Below the pieces are notes generated by a model, which did not search any database, was not told where the DNA came from, and was given only the letters and a program-made list of their open reading frames with translations. Shown piece after piece: positions 32,212 through 42,800 of a stretch of DNA of 64,000 bases. The position numbers were made by a program, and so were the translations under genes. The stretch comes from Ixodes scapularis (lineage: Eukaryota > Arthropoda > Arachnida > Ixodida > Ixodidae). Location: contig NW_024609953.1 of NCBI RefSeq assembly GCF_016920785.2, positions 186,001 to 250,000 of the forward strand, read 5' to 3'. Positions within the stretch are counted from its first letter, which is position 1. Each line of letters opens with the position of its first letter.

Positions 32212-32293
32212 GCAGTCGTGGCCGAGTGGTTAAGGCGATGGACTAGAAATCCATTGGGGTCTCCCCGCACAGGTTTGAATCCTGTCGACTGCG
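32212..32293 (+). tRNA. tRNA-Ser (anticodon AGA)
   Basis: 82 nt with all parts of a type II tRNA. The acceptor GCAGTCG pairs with CGACTGC and is followed by discriminator G. Box A is TGGCCGAGTGG, the anticodon loop is CTAGAAA (AGA), the long variable arm is GGGG-TCT-CCCC, and box B is GGTTTGAATCC. A T-run beginning a few bases downstream would end Pol III transcription. It lies in sense orientation inside a UNC80 intron. All stems pair perfectly, so it looks functional. No encoded CCA, as expected. Confidence 0.95.
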
Positions 32294-32297
32294 CAAA

Positions 32298-32325
32298 CAT
32301 TTTTTAAAATTTTTAAAAAATTTTT
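32298..32325 (+). terminator. Pol III terminator T-runs
   Basis: TTTTTT followed by further T-runs begins about 6 bases after the tRNA. Confidence 0.75.
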
Positions 32326-32764
32326 TGCCCTACACGAGCATGTGAGCACGTGAGCTCGCGAGCACGAGCACCGGCAAGATTGATGTGAGCACGGACGCCG
32401 GACGTACAAGGCTAGACCCTAAGGAGCTTTGCCCCTAACGTATAATATATTAATATTATACTAATATACGAATATTAGATCTAATGAACAATTTAAGCGT
32501 AGAAAATACCCGAAGACACCAGACATTTGAACACGAAAATATAGCGTATCAGATAACAGATAACACACCAAAATTACACAACAAAAACAGCAGTAATCAA
32601 AAGTCACAGAGACATTATAAAATTTAGTAATCCTTTATGTGACGGTGTTTCTAAATCTAAACACTTTCTAGACAAACTATTTAGTATGGTGGACAAATTT
32701 AAATGAAATGTCTGATGAATGTAGTTAGTATGCGATGGACGAATTATCCGGGGTTGATTATGTC
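32326..32764. other. UNC80 intron, nothing recognised
   Basis: Includes a GAGCACGTGAGCTCGCGAGC short repeat near 32345 and AT-rich DNA. No gene. Confidence 0.5.
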
Positions 32765-32768
32765 TTAA

Positions 32769-33669
32769 AGGGACAATGAAGACGATTTTATTTAATTTTT
32801 TTAAATGGTGTTTTTATGCTTCTTGGGAACATAGCATGCTGCCCAATTCTTTGTAGCCATTTGTGACGCGTATTTCTGTGCCTACGAAAGAAGTAAAGAA
32901 ACCGAAACTGAGCAATCTCCATTCTCGTTCCTGGGCCTCCAAAAACGGAGGTGACGTCAAGTGTGAATAGTCGGTATCGGTAGTATTTAGGAGATCGAGA
33001 TTCTGGTTACCGCGGTGGGTTATAGCAGCGCGGTGGTGTGGTGGCGCGGTCGTTTTGTCGAATCTGTCAACATGGACGGCAATGCCGCTCTCGCGAGCGA
33101 GTTCGAGCTTCCGTTCAGTAGCCCAACACAAACGGAACGGGAGTACGTGTGTGGCGACCTCCGCCGTCACCCGAGGGAGATCGCCCAGCCGGTAACGAGC
33201 GGCCCGCATGCCGAAGTGCCCATAGTTGCTCGTTGGCCGTTTCGCGTCCAGCGTAGCAAAGAAAAAAACATTTATGCTGCTTTATTTACGGTTTAGTAAT
33301 CCTTTCCGGTCCGATTTATGCTTTTCATGGTTACTCAAGCGGAAATTAGAACAGTATTCCTAAAAACGGAGAACCAAAACGTGACCAAGGGCGCGTTTCT
33401 CGTTTTGACCAATCGCTGAGTCGTCTCTTGTGACGTCGCGCTTCTTGGCTTCGCATCGGTCATGTGAGCTCTGCTTCTCCTGGCTTCTCCCGCAACTCTC
33501 GGGGCGTCGCTCCAGTCGATTCCGGTACGATTATTACCGCGACTGTTTAATTGATTTGCACGGCACACAAGCGCCGGTTTCGGCTGAAATTTGGGCAACG
33601 TGGCCTGAGACGTGCTTGGAACCCAGTTCAATCGCCAAAAAGATGTCCGAAATTGCCTTCATTGTCCCT
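32769..33669 (+). mobile_element. TTAA-flanked MITE, copy 2 (uninterrupted)
   Basis: The ends AGGGACAATGAAG and CTTCATTGTCCCT are perfect inverted repeats, with TTAA on both sides (32765-32768, 33670-33673). It is 901 bp. It aligns with the interrupted copy at 12576-17317 and marks where LINE and Tigger entered that copy. A short frame beginning MDGNAALASEFELPF is shared in part with copy 1 and may be a remnant of the parent coding region. Confidence 0.85.
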
Positions 33670-33673
33670 TTAA

Positions 33674-34328
33674 AGGACTTATGTAAAGGAAAAAACATTT
33701 TTTTTAGGCAGCTTAGATGGAAAAAGGATGTCATAAAACGATTTTACAACAAAGAAAAAAAATGTTTAGAGCTATATTTACGGCGCTATACAAATTTGTA
33801 GTTGGCGCTCGCGGGAGCCGCCGCTAATCACGTGGTAGGCCCGCGTGCCGCCGCGCTGCGTCGCCGCCGCACGCTGAGCGTTGTGCGAACGCCGGTTCAA
33901 CGCGTTTCTCCACGCCGCCGTCGCCGCCGCCGCACAAGTTCGTCTGCTTCGGGGCGCCGCCGCCGTCGTCTGACCGGCGCACAGGTCTATCACGTCTGCT
34001 TGTGCTTTTTCAGGAGTTTCGTTTGGGCTCTAAAAGTTACCTATTAATCTTAGTTTTTTGTTATACTTCAAACAAAGATGAATAAGTTACTTTTAGAGGC
34101 CATAGGAAGCTTCCGAAAGAACGCAAGCACCACGTGATAAATAAGGACCAGTCACGTGATAAATACGGACCACTTTTCCGCGGTGCCCGCGGGCGCCAAC
34201 TACAAATTCGTTTTGCGCCGTAAATATAGCTCTAAAAATTTTTTTTCTTCGTTGTAAAATCGTTTTATGGCATCTTTTTTCCATCTAAGCCGTTTAAAAA
34301 AAAAGTTTTTTTCCTTTGCATGTGTCCT
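33674..34328. mobile_element. Fold-back element with ~150-bp arms, TTAA-flanked
   Basis: It starts AGGACTTATGTAAAGG and ends CCTTTGCATGTGTCCT. The arms run through ATGTCATAAAACGATTTTAC, TTTAGAGCTATATTTACGGC and TTGTAGTTGGCGC and return in reverse order. The GC-rich centre encodes only Arg-rich nonsense. Its left TTAA is the right TTAA of the preceding element. Confidence 0.88.
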
Positions 34329-34332
34329 TTAA

Positions 34333-35236
34333 GTCGGGCAGTATCACGCAATGTTTTAGGTTAGCTAATTGAATGAATTGAACATTGTTCAGCTGAAGAG
34401 CCCTATGATACATTGTTAAGAGTTTGAACACATATATTGAATTGTTTCTATGTTTAGGGTTTAAATGCCCCAAAGCAGTATGTATAAATAAAATAAATAA
34501 ATAAATAAATAAATAACTAAATAAATAAATAATGGTGCAGTAGGATGAGGAAATGGAACACAAGAAATTGCACGCACTGCCCTTTTTTGTAAGGGGTACA
34601 ACTTTTTAAGGTTTGTTATTGTTGTGGTGCCCCAACTAAGGTTGCAGTAATTCAGATGTGAACAAACTAACCAATTATAAACAGTTAATTTGTAATGAGT
34701 AGAAAGTATAGTTTTAAATTTTGTTATTAGCGCAACACTTTTAGATCCTTTTGCTTGAACATGATCTATATGAGCACTCCGGATCATATTGTGAGAAAAA
34801 AACACATCCAGTATTTTAAAAGAATTTACGAATTCAATTTTTTTATTGTTTATTGTAAGGTAAAGTGGAACATTTATCCTTTTATTTCTAGGTTTAAAAA
34901 TAATAGCTTTGGTTTTTCTACAGTTCAATTTCAATTTGTTGTTGGGTGTCCAGGCGGTAATTTTCTTTAAAACTTCTTGAATTGTGTCGATAGAAGTACT
35001 TACATAGTAATGTGAACAAAAAATACTTGTATTATCCACGTAAATAATCAGCTTTACACCACTGTTTTGAGCCACGTTTACAATGTCGTTAATGTACAAA
35101 ATAAATAAAAATGGGCCTAAAATGCTGCCCTGAGGAACTCACTATGTTATGGCTAGCCTATCTGAATGAAAATTTAGAAAGGACATCCATTGATTTGTCG
35201 AATTACGAACAAAGGTTTGTAATGTACCTTGTAGTA
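34333..35236 (-). pseudogene. LINE reverse transcriptase fragment with microsatellite insertion
   Basis: Minus-strand frame: VPQGSILGPFLFILYINDIV, then YVDNTSIF where YADD is expected, so the catalytic site is broken. The thumb follows: LNYCNLSWGTTTITNLKKLY and LQKRAVRAI. At 34533-34488 a (TTTA)n tract interrupts it, after which LNPKHRNNSIYVFKLLTMYH resumes LINE-like sequence. It is related to the LINE at 53-54.3 kb. It is cut on one side by the fold-back element and on the other by the minisatellite repeat. Confidence 0.75.
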
Positions 35237-35237
35237 C

Positions 35238-36440
35238 AAAAAAAAATTGTAGAGCCCTTCCACTTCACATCAAGATGGAGGACCAGCGAAGCTGTTATTG
35301 TTACAACGTCGAGGACAATTCCTAAAGGACGAAATCTAGAACAACCTCAAGGACGACTTCTAGGACGACCTCAAGAATGAGTTTTGGAACGACCTTGAGG
35401 ACGACGTCTAGGACGACCTCAAGGACAACTTCTAGGACAACCTCGAGGATAACGCCTAGAGGACAATGTCTAGGACGGCCTCGGATTACCTCAAGGACGA
35501 CTTCTAGGACGACCTCAAGAATGAGTTCTGGAACGACCTTGAGGACGACGTCTAGGACGGCCTCAAGGACAACTTCTAGGACAACCTCGAGGATAACGCC
35601 TAGAGGACAATGTCTAGGACGGCCTCGGATTACCTCAAGGACGACTTCTAGGACGACCTCAAGAATGAGTTCTGGAACGACCTTGAGGACGACGTCTAGG
35701 ACGGCCTCAAGGACAACTTCTAGGACAACCTCGAGGATAACGCCTAGAGGACAATGTCTAGGACGGCCTCGGATTACCTCAAGGACGACTTCTAGGACGA
35801 CCTCAAGAATGAGTTCTGGAACGACCTTGAGGACGACGTCTAGGACGACCTCAAGGACAGCTTCTAGGACAACCTCGAGGATAACGCCTAGAGGACAATG
35901 TCTAGGACGGCCTCGGATTACCTCAAGGACGACTTCTAGGACGACCTCAAGAATGAGTTCTGGAACGACCTTGAGGACGACGTCTAGGACGACCTCAAGG
36001 ACAACTTCTAGGACAACCTCGAGGATAACGCCTAGAGGACAATGTCTAGGACGGCCTCGGATTACCTCAAGGATGACTTCTAGGATGACCTCAAGAATGA
36101 GTTCTGGAACGACCTCGAGGACGACGTCCAGGATGACCTCGAGGGCGACGTCTAGGACAACCTCAAGGACGATGTCTAGGACGACCTCAAGGACGACTTC
36201 TAGAACAACCTTGAAGACAACGCCTAGAGGATGACCTCTTGGACAATCTCTCGGACGACCTCGAGGACGACTTCTAGGATGACCTCGAGACGAAATGTCT
36301 TATAAATTGTTGGTATTGTTATGCAAGTCGGAGGTATTTGTTTTTAAACAAGGGATTAGGACCTCACTATCTAGTAATGCCGAGGAAGGCTGATTCATGC
36401 TGGTTCCCCTCTCTTTTTATTATTATTTATTCATACTTGC
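35238..36440 (+). repeat. 144-bp higher-order minisatellite of 12-bp units
   Basis: After an A-run and ATTGTAGAGCCCTTCCACTT comes a tandem array of GGACGACCTCAA-like 12-mers. From 35377 the 12-mers form a 144-bp higher-order unit, and ATGAGTT(C/T)TGGAACGACC recurs at 35377, 35521, 35665, 35809, 35953 and 36097. The 285-codon Thr-Ser-Arg open frame is a product of the 12-bp period and not a gene. It ends with the same GGACCTCACTATCTA tail as the 1.3-kb copy. Confidence 0.92.
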
Positions 36441-37428
36441 GACAACCAGTGGGGAGTCGCGCGCAGCAGCCACTGCGAGCATCGTCGCCACGCGCCTGCC
36501 AGTGGGACCTTTGGTATCAGGGAAACTAAACGCCATTTTCACGCTTCAAACTGGTGACGTCGGCTCGCTCCATGTGACAGTTAATGCTCTCGCATTAAAA
36601 ATAAAAGAATTTACCTGCAAAGCAGATGACAAGAGTATTATGCGCTTGTTGATTGGAGGTCTGCTGCTGATCTGCGGCTGGTTTGGCTCTGCATTTTTCT
36701 TTTAAAGGCTGCGATGGTTGTAGGCGCCCACTTGTGGTGATCCTTAGGATGATGATGCGGTGATGACTTGTGCCGACAGCTTGTGCCTTGCGTCCCTCAG
36801 GCTTGGCCACATGAAGATGACTGGGCAGGCCAACGGATGGCGAGCCATCAAAAGTGCCAATAGCCGGTGCTGCAAAGCAGATGAAAAGTTTGTTATGTGC
36901 TTGTTGAACGGATTACTGCTGCCAAAGTGCCTTGTGCACTCGGTTCTGCTGAACATTACAGAATGTAACTAATGCGGCATTGTTGCTTTTCATTATTTAT
37001 TTTACGTGTTTTATGGAGACAAAGAAGCTGAATTTTGTGTCATAAAATTTGCAGGTAATGGGAGATTTGCTGTCGGAAAAAGGGGTGTATTTTTATTAAA
37101 CTGCGGTGCAGACAATGTGAAAATTTTTTGCTCGGTGCGTCAGAACCGTTAGTGTTATGGAGTCGCCGACACATCAACGCTCGCGATCTCCAAAGTCCAA
37201 AGCGACTGAAAGAACCACCGTTCGCATGGAGCCCGAGAAATAAACATCCGTTCCCTCGCTTCACGCGTAACCTGAGCGCCTCGTACCAGATTCGTCTTTT
37301 TTTATTTCGTTTCATCTGTAATAAATGAGGCCTCAGTCTTCAGCCTCACTCCGCCACAAAAGGTTGTCTGTGTGTTCTCTTTGCCAAAGTGGGATTGCTC
37401 CGCGAGTCTACTAATAATTAGTAAAGCG
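36441..37428. other. UNC80 intron with a ~250-bp direct repeat
   Basis: TGCAAAGCAGATGACAAGAG at 36616 and TGCAAAGCAGATGAAAAGTT at 36870 head two diverged copies, each followed by GCGCTTGTTGATTGGA-like text. 37130-37330 may be a decayed LTR of the next element, but no partner was found. Confidence 0.45.
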
Positions 37429-37514
37429 CAGGACTGACTACAAACGAAGGAACAATGAACAGGCCCTCAACTTTTGCCGACATCGGTGCTACGCAACAAT
37501 CGGTAATGGCAACT

Positions 37515-38396
37515 TTTCGCATCTCTCCACCCGAAGCCTTCAGTTTTACAACACCTAACAAATGGCCGGCGTGGAAGAAGAGATTCAAGCGCTTCCACAG
37601 TGCATCAGGCCTGGCATCTCAACCATCATCACACCAAGTCGACGCTCTCATTTAACGTCATGGGACCACAAGCTGAAGACGTCTACAGACCTTCAAGCTG
37701 TCCGACACCGAAGCTCAAGACTTCGACAAGATAAAGGAGAACTTTGAACGTTACTTCATTCCCCGTCGACGGGAGACGGAAACTGTCAAGGAGTACGTCA
37801 CTGCTCTTCATGGACTAGCCACTACGTGCAACTATGGACCACTGAAGGAAGAATCGATCCGCGACAGGCTGATTGTTGGTCTTGGGGATGGCAGGAGTTC
37901 GGAAAAACTTCAACTGGATCGTGTTCTGGACCTGCAGAAGGCCATCGCTGCTGCGCTACAGTTGGAAGTGATTAAGAAGCAACAAGTGGAACCCCAGCCG
38001 ACAAAAGAAAAGGATGCCAACGTTGATTGTATAGCAGCCAAAATTGAGACAGCATCAGGGCCTGCTCAGCGAGGAGCTGAACGTTCAAATGTTCGAACTC
38101 CTACTAAGAAGACCGCAATACCCAAACCAAAAGGCAAACCTTGCCATTGCTGTGGTCAAGAAGCTCACCCGAGGAGCGTGTGTCTGGCGAGGAACGCAGG
38201 CTGCAACAGATGTAAGAAAAAGGGTTATTTTGCAACCGTCTGCAAATCTTCAACTACCGTGAACTCCCTCGTACACGAACAAGGATTCGTAGGAGCTGTA
38301 GCTTTTCCTCAAACAGCAAAATGGGACATTTACATATTTGTCGACAAAACTCCTGTTGTTTTCCGAATAGACACTGGAGCAGACGAAACGGTGTAA
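37515..38396 (+). pseudogene. Gypsy Gag and protease (broken)
   Basis: Gag begins TFRISPPEAFSF and shows WPAWKKRFKRF. After a frameshift near 37640 and another near 37750 it continues NFERYFIPRRRETETVKEYV and RDRLIVGLGD. Two zinc knuckles follow: CHCCGQEAHPRSVC, intact, and CNRCKKKGYFATVC, which has Tyr in place of His. The protease active site reads FRIDTGADE, a normal DTG, but a TAA follows within a few residues (38393-38395). Confidence 0.82.
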
Positions 38397-38421
38397 CCAG
38401 CTGCCATCTTTCAAAAGGTCT

Positions 38422-39570
38422 TTGCAAAGTGCCACAAGCTCTCCGAGCCCCAACGCCGACTTCATGGTCCAGATGGACGACCCCTCAGCTTGGATGAAGC
38501 TCAACTGCCGTGGGCAACAAGCACTCAAAGAAGTTTACATTGTGAAAGGACTTTGCAAACCTCTCTTGGGTAAGCTAGCTATCGCAAAGTATCGGCTTGG
38601 CCCTCAAATCTGCATGACTGCAAACAAAGCTTGCGAACTGAAGAAAGAGTTCTCTCACCTGTTTCAAGGACTGGGAGCTCTTGAAGGTGCTCACGTTCTC
38701 AAGCTGAAACCTAACGTGACGCCGTTTGCTATCGTATCACCGAGAAGAGTACCGTTTTCGCTGTATCGTAAAACGCAGAAAGAGCTAGAAAACATGCAGT
38801 CGCAAGTTGTCATCTCTCCAGTAGAAGAACCTACTGAATGGTGCGCGCCGATGGTCATCGTCCCCAAACCGTCTGGCAAAATTCACATTTGTGTTGATCT
38901 CATCCAACTAAACAAGCACATTCAATGTGAATATCGCCCCATCCCTTCAGTGGAGCACACGCTGGGAAGGCTAGCGGAAGCCAAAATCTTCTCAAAGCTG
39001 GACTCGAATTCGGGGTTCTGGCAGCTCCTTTTAGAAGAGAAGTCACGACTCCTGACGACATTCATCACTCCGTTTGTAAGTTTTTGTTTTATTTACCCAC
39101 CAATCGGAATCACGTCGGCTCCGGAACACTTCCAGAGAGTTATTACCCGACTTCTTCAAGGAACGGAAGGAGTACTTTGCCACATGGACGATGTCTTGAT
39201 ATGGGCGTCATGCCCGAGCAGCACGAGCAACGTCGGCGAGAAGTCCTCAGGCAACTCTCATCTGCAGGACTCGTGCCCAATGACGATAAATGCGTCTTTC
39301 GAGTGACAAGTATCAAGTTCCTAGGTCATCAAGTAGACAGCGATGATGTCCGTCCAGACGAGACAATTGTCAACGCTGTGAAACAGATTCCCATACCATC
39401 TTCAAAGCAAGAATTCAAGCACATCATGGGTATGGTGACATACCTAGGACGATTCATGCCACACCTGTCTGACCTACTGCATCCATTATCGTCACTACTC
39501 AGTTCCAAAGTGGACCTTGTGTGGGATCATCCTCAGCAGAAAGCCTTCACAAAGTGGAAGGAAATAAAGA
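38422..39570 (+). pseudogene. Gypsy reverse transcriptase (broken)
   Basis: RT blocks are visible: KLKPNVTPFAIVSPRRVP, SPVEEPTEWCAPMVIVPKPS, ICVDLIQLNKHIQ, FSKLDSNSGFWQL and LCHMDDVLIWA, with the catalytic MDD. A frameshift at about 39210 moves to KFLGHQVDSDDVRPDE and MVTYLGRFMPHLSDLLHPL, the RT thumb and connection. The sequence then runs into the hairpin at 39570. Confidence 0.88.
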
Positions 39571-39680
39571 TTAAATAGCGCAAAGGTTAGACAAAGGACA
39601 AAAAACAGAACATGTAGGCAGGACAGGCGCTTGTCCTGTCTACATGTTCTGTCCTTTGTCTAACCTTTGCGCTATTTAAT
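39570..39680. repeat. 111-bp palindromic hairpin inserted in Gypsy pol
   Basis: ATTAAATAGCGCAAAGGTTA opens and its complement closes the unit. The arms (about 53 bp) match except for a few bases in the A-run and one G. It separates RT from RNase H coding sequence, so it arrived after the Gypsy element. Confidence 0.9.
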
Positions 39681-39719
39681 TCTTATATCATGAATATCCA
39701 ACTAGCCCACCTCAATATC

Positions 39720-40590
39720 TTAGCGGAAGGAAATCCTCTCAACCTGTCCCGTTACTGGAATTTACGACGCCAACAAACGATCGATTGTATCGGCAGATGC
39801 GTCATCCTACGGCCTGGGAGCAGTGCAGCGTCAAGAGCAGGAGGATGGATCATATCGCGTCACCGCTTTTGCGTCCAGGACACTCACCGAAACAGAGAAG
39901 GGGTATGCCCAAATCGAAAAAGAAAGTTTGGCACGCACGTGGGCATGCGAAAAATTCTGAGATTACATCGTGGGAACACACTTTGTACTGGAAACTGACC
40001 ACAAACCTCTCATTTCTTTGTTTGGATCAAAGTTATTGGACGACCTAACCCCACGTCTTCAGAGACTGCGCATGCGTCTAATGCGCTACTCATTCGCAGT
40101 TGTCCACGTTCCGGGCAAGGAACTCCAAGCAGCTGACCCGTTGTCAAGAAGCCCTCTGCCACAGCGGCAAGACAGAGAGATGCAAGAAGAAACCAATTGC
40201 TTCATTCGACACATAGAAACGTCCCTACCCGCAATGCAAACCGGTCTTCAACGGCTAACGGCAGAACAGAAAAAAGACCATGTTTGCCAAAGACTCGCTA
40301 GCTAAAGTTGTCGAGATCTCGGAAAAGACTTCAAAGAGTACTACGAGTACTGTCATCACATTGCTGTGCAAAACAGCCTTCTCATGAATGGTTCTAGAAT
40401 AGTGGTACCAGTATCCTGTCGTCCACATATCCTGCAACAACTTCATGAAGGTTACATGGGCATAGGAAAATGCAAAGCACAGGCAAATGTATCAGTGTGG
40501 TGGCCGAGGATAAACAATCATATTGAGCGCCTGGTGAACAACAGTTGTTCGAAGACGCGCTCCCGCGAAAGTGGAAGGACGGAGGCACAA
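39720..40590 (+). pseudogene. Gypsy RNase H and integrase start (broken)
   Basis: RNase H shows SADASSYGLGAV, AFASRTLTETEKGYAQIEKE, then a stop and HFVLETDHKPLISLF. It ends at VHVPGKELQAADPLSRSPL. The integrase zinc-binding region follows: IVVPVSCRPHILQQLHEGYM, KCKAQANVSVWWP. It is truncated before the DDE core. Confidence 0.85.
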
Positions 40591-40599
40591 AAATTATTC

Positions 40600-41515
40600 C
40601 AAATTCTCAGTGTTACATACTATACACACTTATACTTGTATGTGCAGGCAAGATAGAGGGATATCCAGCTCAGCTCTGTAGTGGCTTCAAATTTTAAGTG
40701 AGACGTGTGCTGGAATGACGTGCAAGAACTGAGAACTTCGCCGCCGGGCGTGTCGCGTCCCAAAGGATCAACTGTCGAGCACACACACGCTGAAAAAAAC
40801 ATTTCCATTGCCACGTAGGACAGAAACCTCTGAGGCATGCGACACAGTGACACATGACTCCGTCAACACGTCAAGACAATGACAACAACACCATCAGAAA
40901 TAAAACGAAACCACGAAACAGCTACCACTGTAACAACTGCGTTGACGGGGGACGGCGAACGAATAAAGCCACCATTTTGACGTTGTACTGAAGCGATGTC
41001 ACAGACGTCAAAATGACATTTTAATCATTTGACAGTGGTCGCCGAAATAGTCACTGCCTTTAGTTTTTTTTGTCTGGTATCTACTAGCAGGTTTGTATGA
41101 AGCCTGTACGAATGGTCCCTATGGCACATACAAACTTCCGTATGGCTCATACAAATAGGCACATAAGCAGGCACATACAAACAGGCGACAGCTTCTGGAC
41201 TTCATTTAACCGGTAAAGTGCAACCTTTTAACATGACATAAAACATGCTGTAAATCACCGAGTGCTCACACAAAACTTGGAGATAGCCACAAGAAACTGG
41301 GAATGAATACGTGATAAGCCTTAAAGCAGAAGGTACACACAAGAGGGTGGGCCCTTGTTTGGTCTGACGGAACTGTGTTAATTTTTAAAGCAGCCTCGTT
41401 AGTCTTGTCAAACCTGCTTGTCACTGGCACTGTCTCGTCAAGCTTTGCCGCTTCACACCGACATGCATGCATAAGGCTTCACTGTTTTGCACCGACTTCT
41501 TGGAGGGGCAGCTGA
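40600..41515. other. UNC80 intron, no gene recognised
   Basis: A local repeat of CACATACAAAC/CTCATACAAAT words lies at 41085-41190. An AATAAA at about 40960 could belong to a decayed LTR but no partner is visible. Confidence 0.45.
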
Positions 41516-41615
41516 TGCGGAGGAGCACGTGTGCCCGGCCAAGTTGGCATCGTGCGTAGTTTTCATACGAAGGCACGGGGTTTGAATCCCGCCAGCCTAA
41601 TCCTTCGTGCAGCTC
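41516..41615 (+). mobile_element. tRNA-derived SINE head
   Basis: Box B GGGTTTGAATCCC (41578-41590) is preceded at tRNA spacing by a box-A-like GGCCAAGTTGGC. The acceptor stem is not paired, so it is a SINE head and not a tRNA. Confidence 0.55.
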
Positions 41616-42007
41616 TTTTAAAATTTTCTAGTAGCATCTTGTAAGATATAGTTTCTTCCTGTTCAGAGTGTACTAGACTACATGGTCTGTATAAAAGAAA
41701 CTAAGACTGGCAACATTGAAACAGTCGCCCATCGTTGCCGACACAGGATGCTCATTACCGTCTGTTTTAATTTGTAGGTGCACGTTTACCTTATTAAATG
41801 TTAATTTTTAGCTTCTACACGAGCCTACGTTTTCATCTGTGACACTTTGGTAGATATGGGGGGCACCGGAATGTCATGGAATGACATAGATTGCGTGCGG
41901 TTCCCACGTGTGCACACGGCGACATGTTTTTTGCCTACATCTGAAATGTTTCGAAAGGAGGTGGTGGGCACTTATTGTGACACTGGTGCATGCTTGGTAT
42001 TTTGCGC

Positions 42008-42184
42008 TATAATCTGTTGCGACTCAAGGAGGTAGGGCGGGAGAAAGGAAGATTGGGGAGGTGGGAGCAGACAGAACGCTGGAGAGGAGAGGGAGAGGCC
42101 TTCTCCTTTCTTTAGCGTTTAAGCTTCCTCCTCTCCGGCCTTTCTTTCCCTCGCCCTACCTTCTTGAGTTGCAACGGACTATAG
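42008..42184. mobile_element. Fold-back MITE, ~176 bp
   Basis: TATAATCTGTTGCGACTCAA followed by GGAGGTAGGGCGGGAGAAAGG is mirrored by a complementary right end, CCTTTCTTTCCCTCGCCCTA then CCTTCTTGAGTTGCAACGGA. The arms are about 40 bp, AT-flanked. Confidence 0.75.
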
Positions 42185-42314
42185 GCTTTTGTTTTACCTA
42201 CTCATTTCTGAGCCGTGCTCGACGTGGAACCTCTTTGGGGACAAGCTGAAACAAACGGGGAAAACAAAGCGGGTTGTGTTCATTCCCATTGTTGAAAGGG
42301 TCGTGCCTTTGCAG

Positions 42315-42424
42315 GTTCCTTCGGGAGCTGGTGCGTGAGCGTTCGTTGCCGGAAGTGGTGGACGTCTACCATGCCTTCATGGGCTTCTGCGCCGAGACCG
42401 GCTCGTCCCTGCTCTCGCCCCTGA
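42315..42424 (+). CDS. unc80: UNC80 exon G
   Basis: The acceptor TGCCTTTGCAG|G completes Arg and the donor is CCCCTGA|GTGAGT, full consensus. It encodes FLRELVRERSLPEVVDVYHA, then FMGFCAETGSSLLSPL. The vertebrate counterpart is MRDYVNKDSLNNVVDFLHAL LGFCMEPVTD. The preceding intron is the largest in the window (13.3 kb). The last base starts a Thr codon completed by exon H. Confidence 0.93.
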
Positions 42425-42620
42425 GTGAGTGCTTCCCGTACGACCCCCACATTGCGGTCAGCCCGGCAAGGGCGAGGCCCTTTGCCCCGAATGCGTTAAT
42501 TCGCATAACGAGCTGCACTTTTCCGGTGAACAGGGGCATTACCACATTTCTGACACCATCTTCCCTGGGACCATGCTATGAATTTCCAATATACTACTTT
42601 ATTAAATTAACGAACCACCA

Positions 42621-42800
42621 AGGAGCATGCTGCGAGTATGCGTTGCACGTGCTGGCGCCTGAAACAGTAGCTTTTTTAAAGCAAAAATCGAAAACAAATG
42701 ACACCTTCTGTGTGTAATCGTGAACGCCTTATTTTAGTTATTTAATTTGAATCTTTTATGCTGATAAGGCGAGCATGTGTAGTCCATGTAGTGCCTACAA
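42621..42800 (+). repeat. Dispersed repeat, partner of 29166 and 30410
   Basis: See the copy after exon F. Similarity is patchy but collinear. Confidence 0.5.

Larger units (their letters stand above)
37455..40590 (+). mobile_element. Decayed Gypsy retrotransposon, gag-pol with order PR-RT-RH-IN
   Basis: Fragments in different frames follow the standard Gypsy order on the + strand: Gag, two zinc knuckles, protease, reverse transcriptase, RNase H and the start of integrase. It breaks off near 40590. Frameshifts, stops and a 111-bp hairpin insertion disrupt it. LTRs were not identified. Confidence 0.88.

Noticed and set aside
35377..36234. 285-codon Thr-Ser-Arg repeat protein
   Set aside because: The frame is the translation of a 12-bp minisatellite with a period divisible by three. 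No start context, domain or neighbouring gene.
41516..41615. Functional tRNA
   Set aside because: Box B is good but the acceptor ends do not pair.
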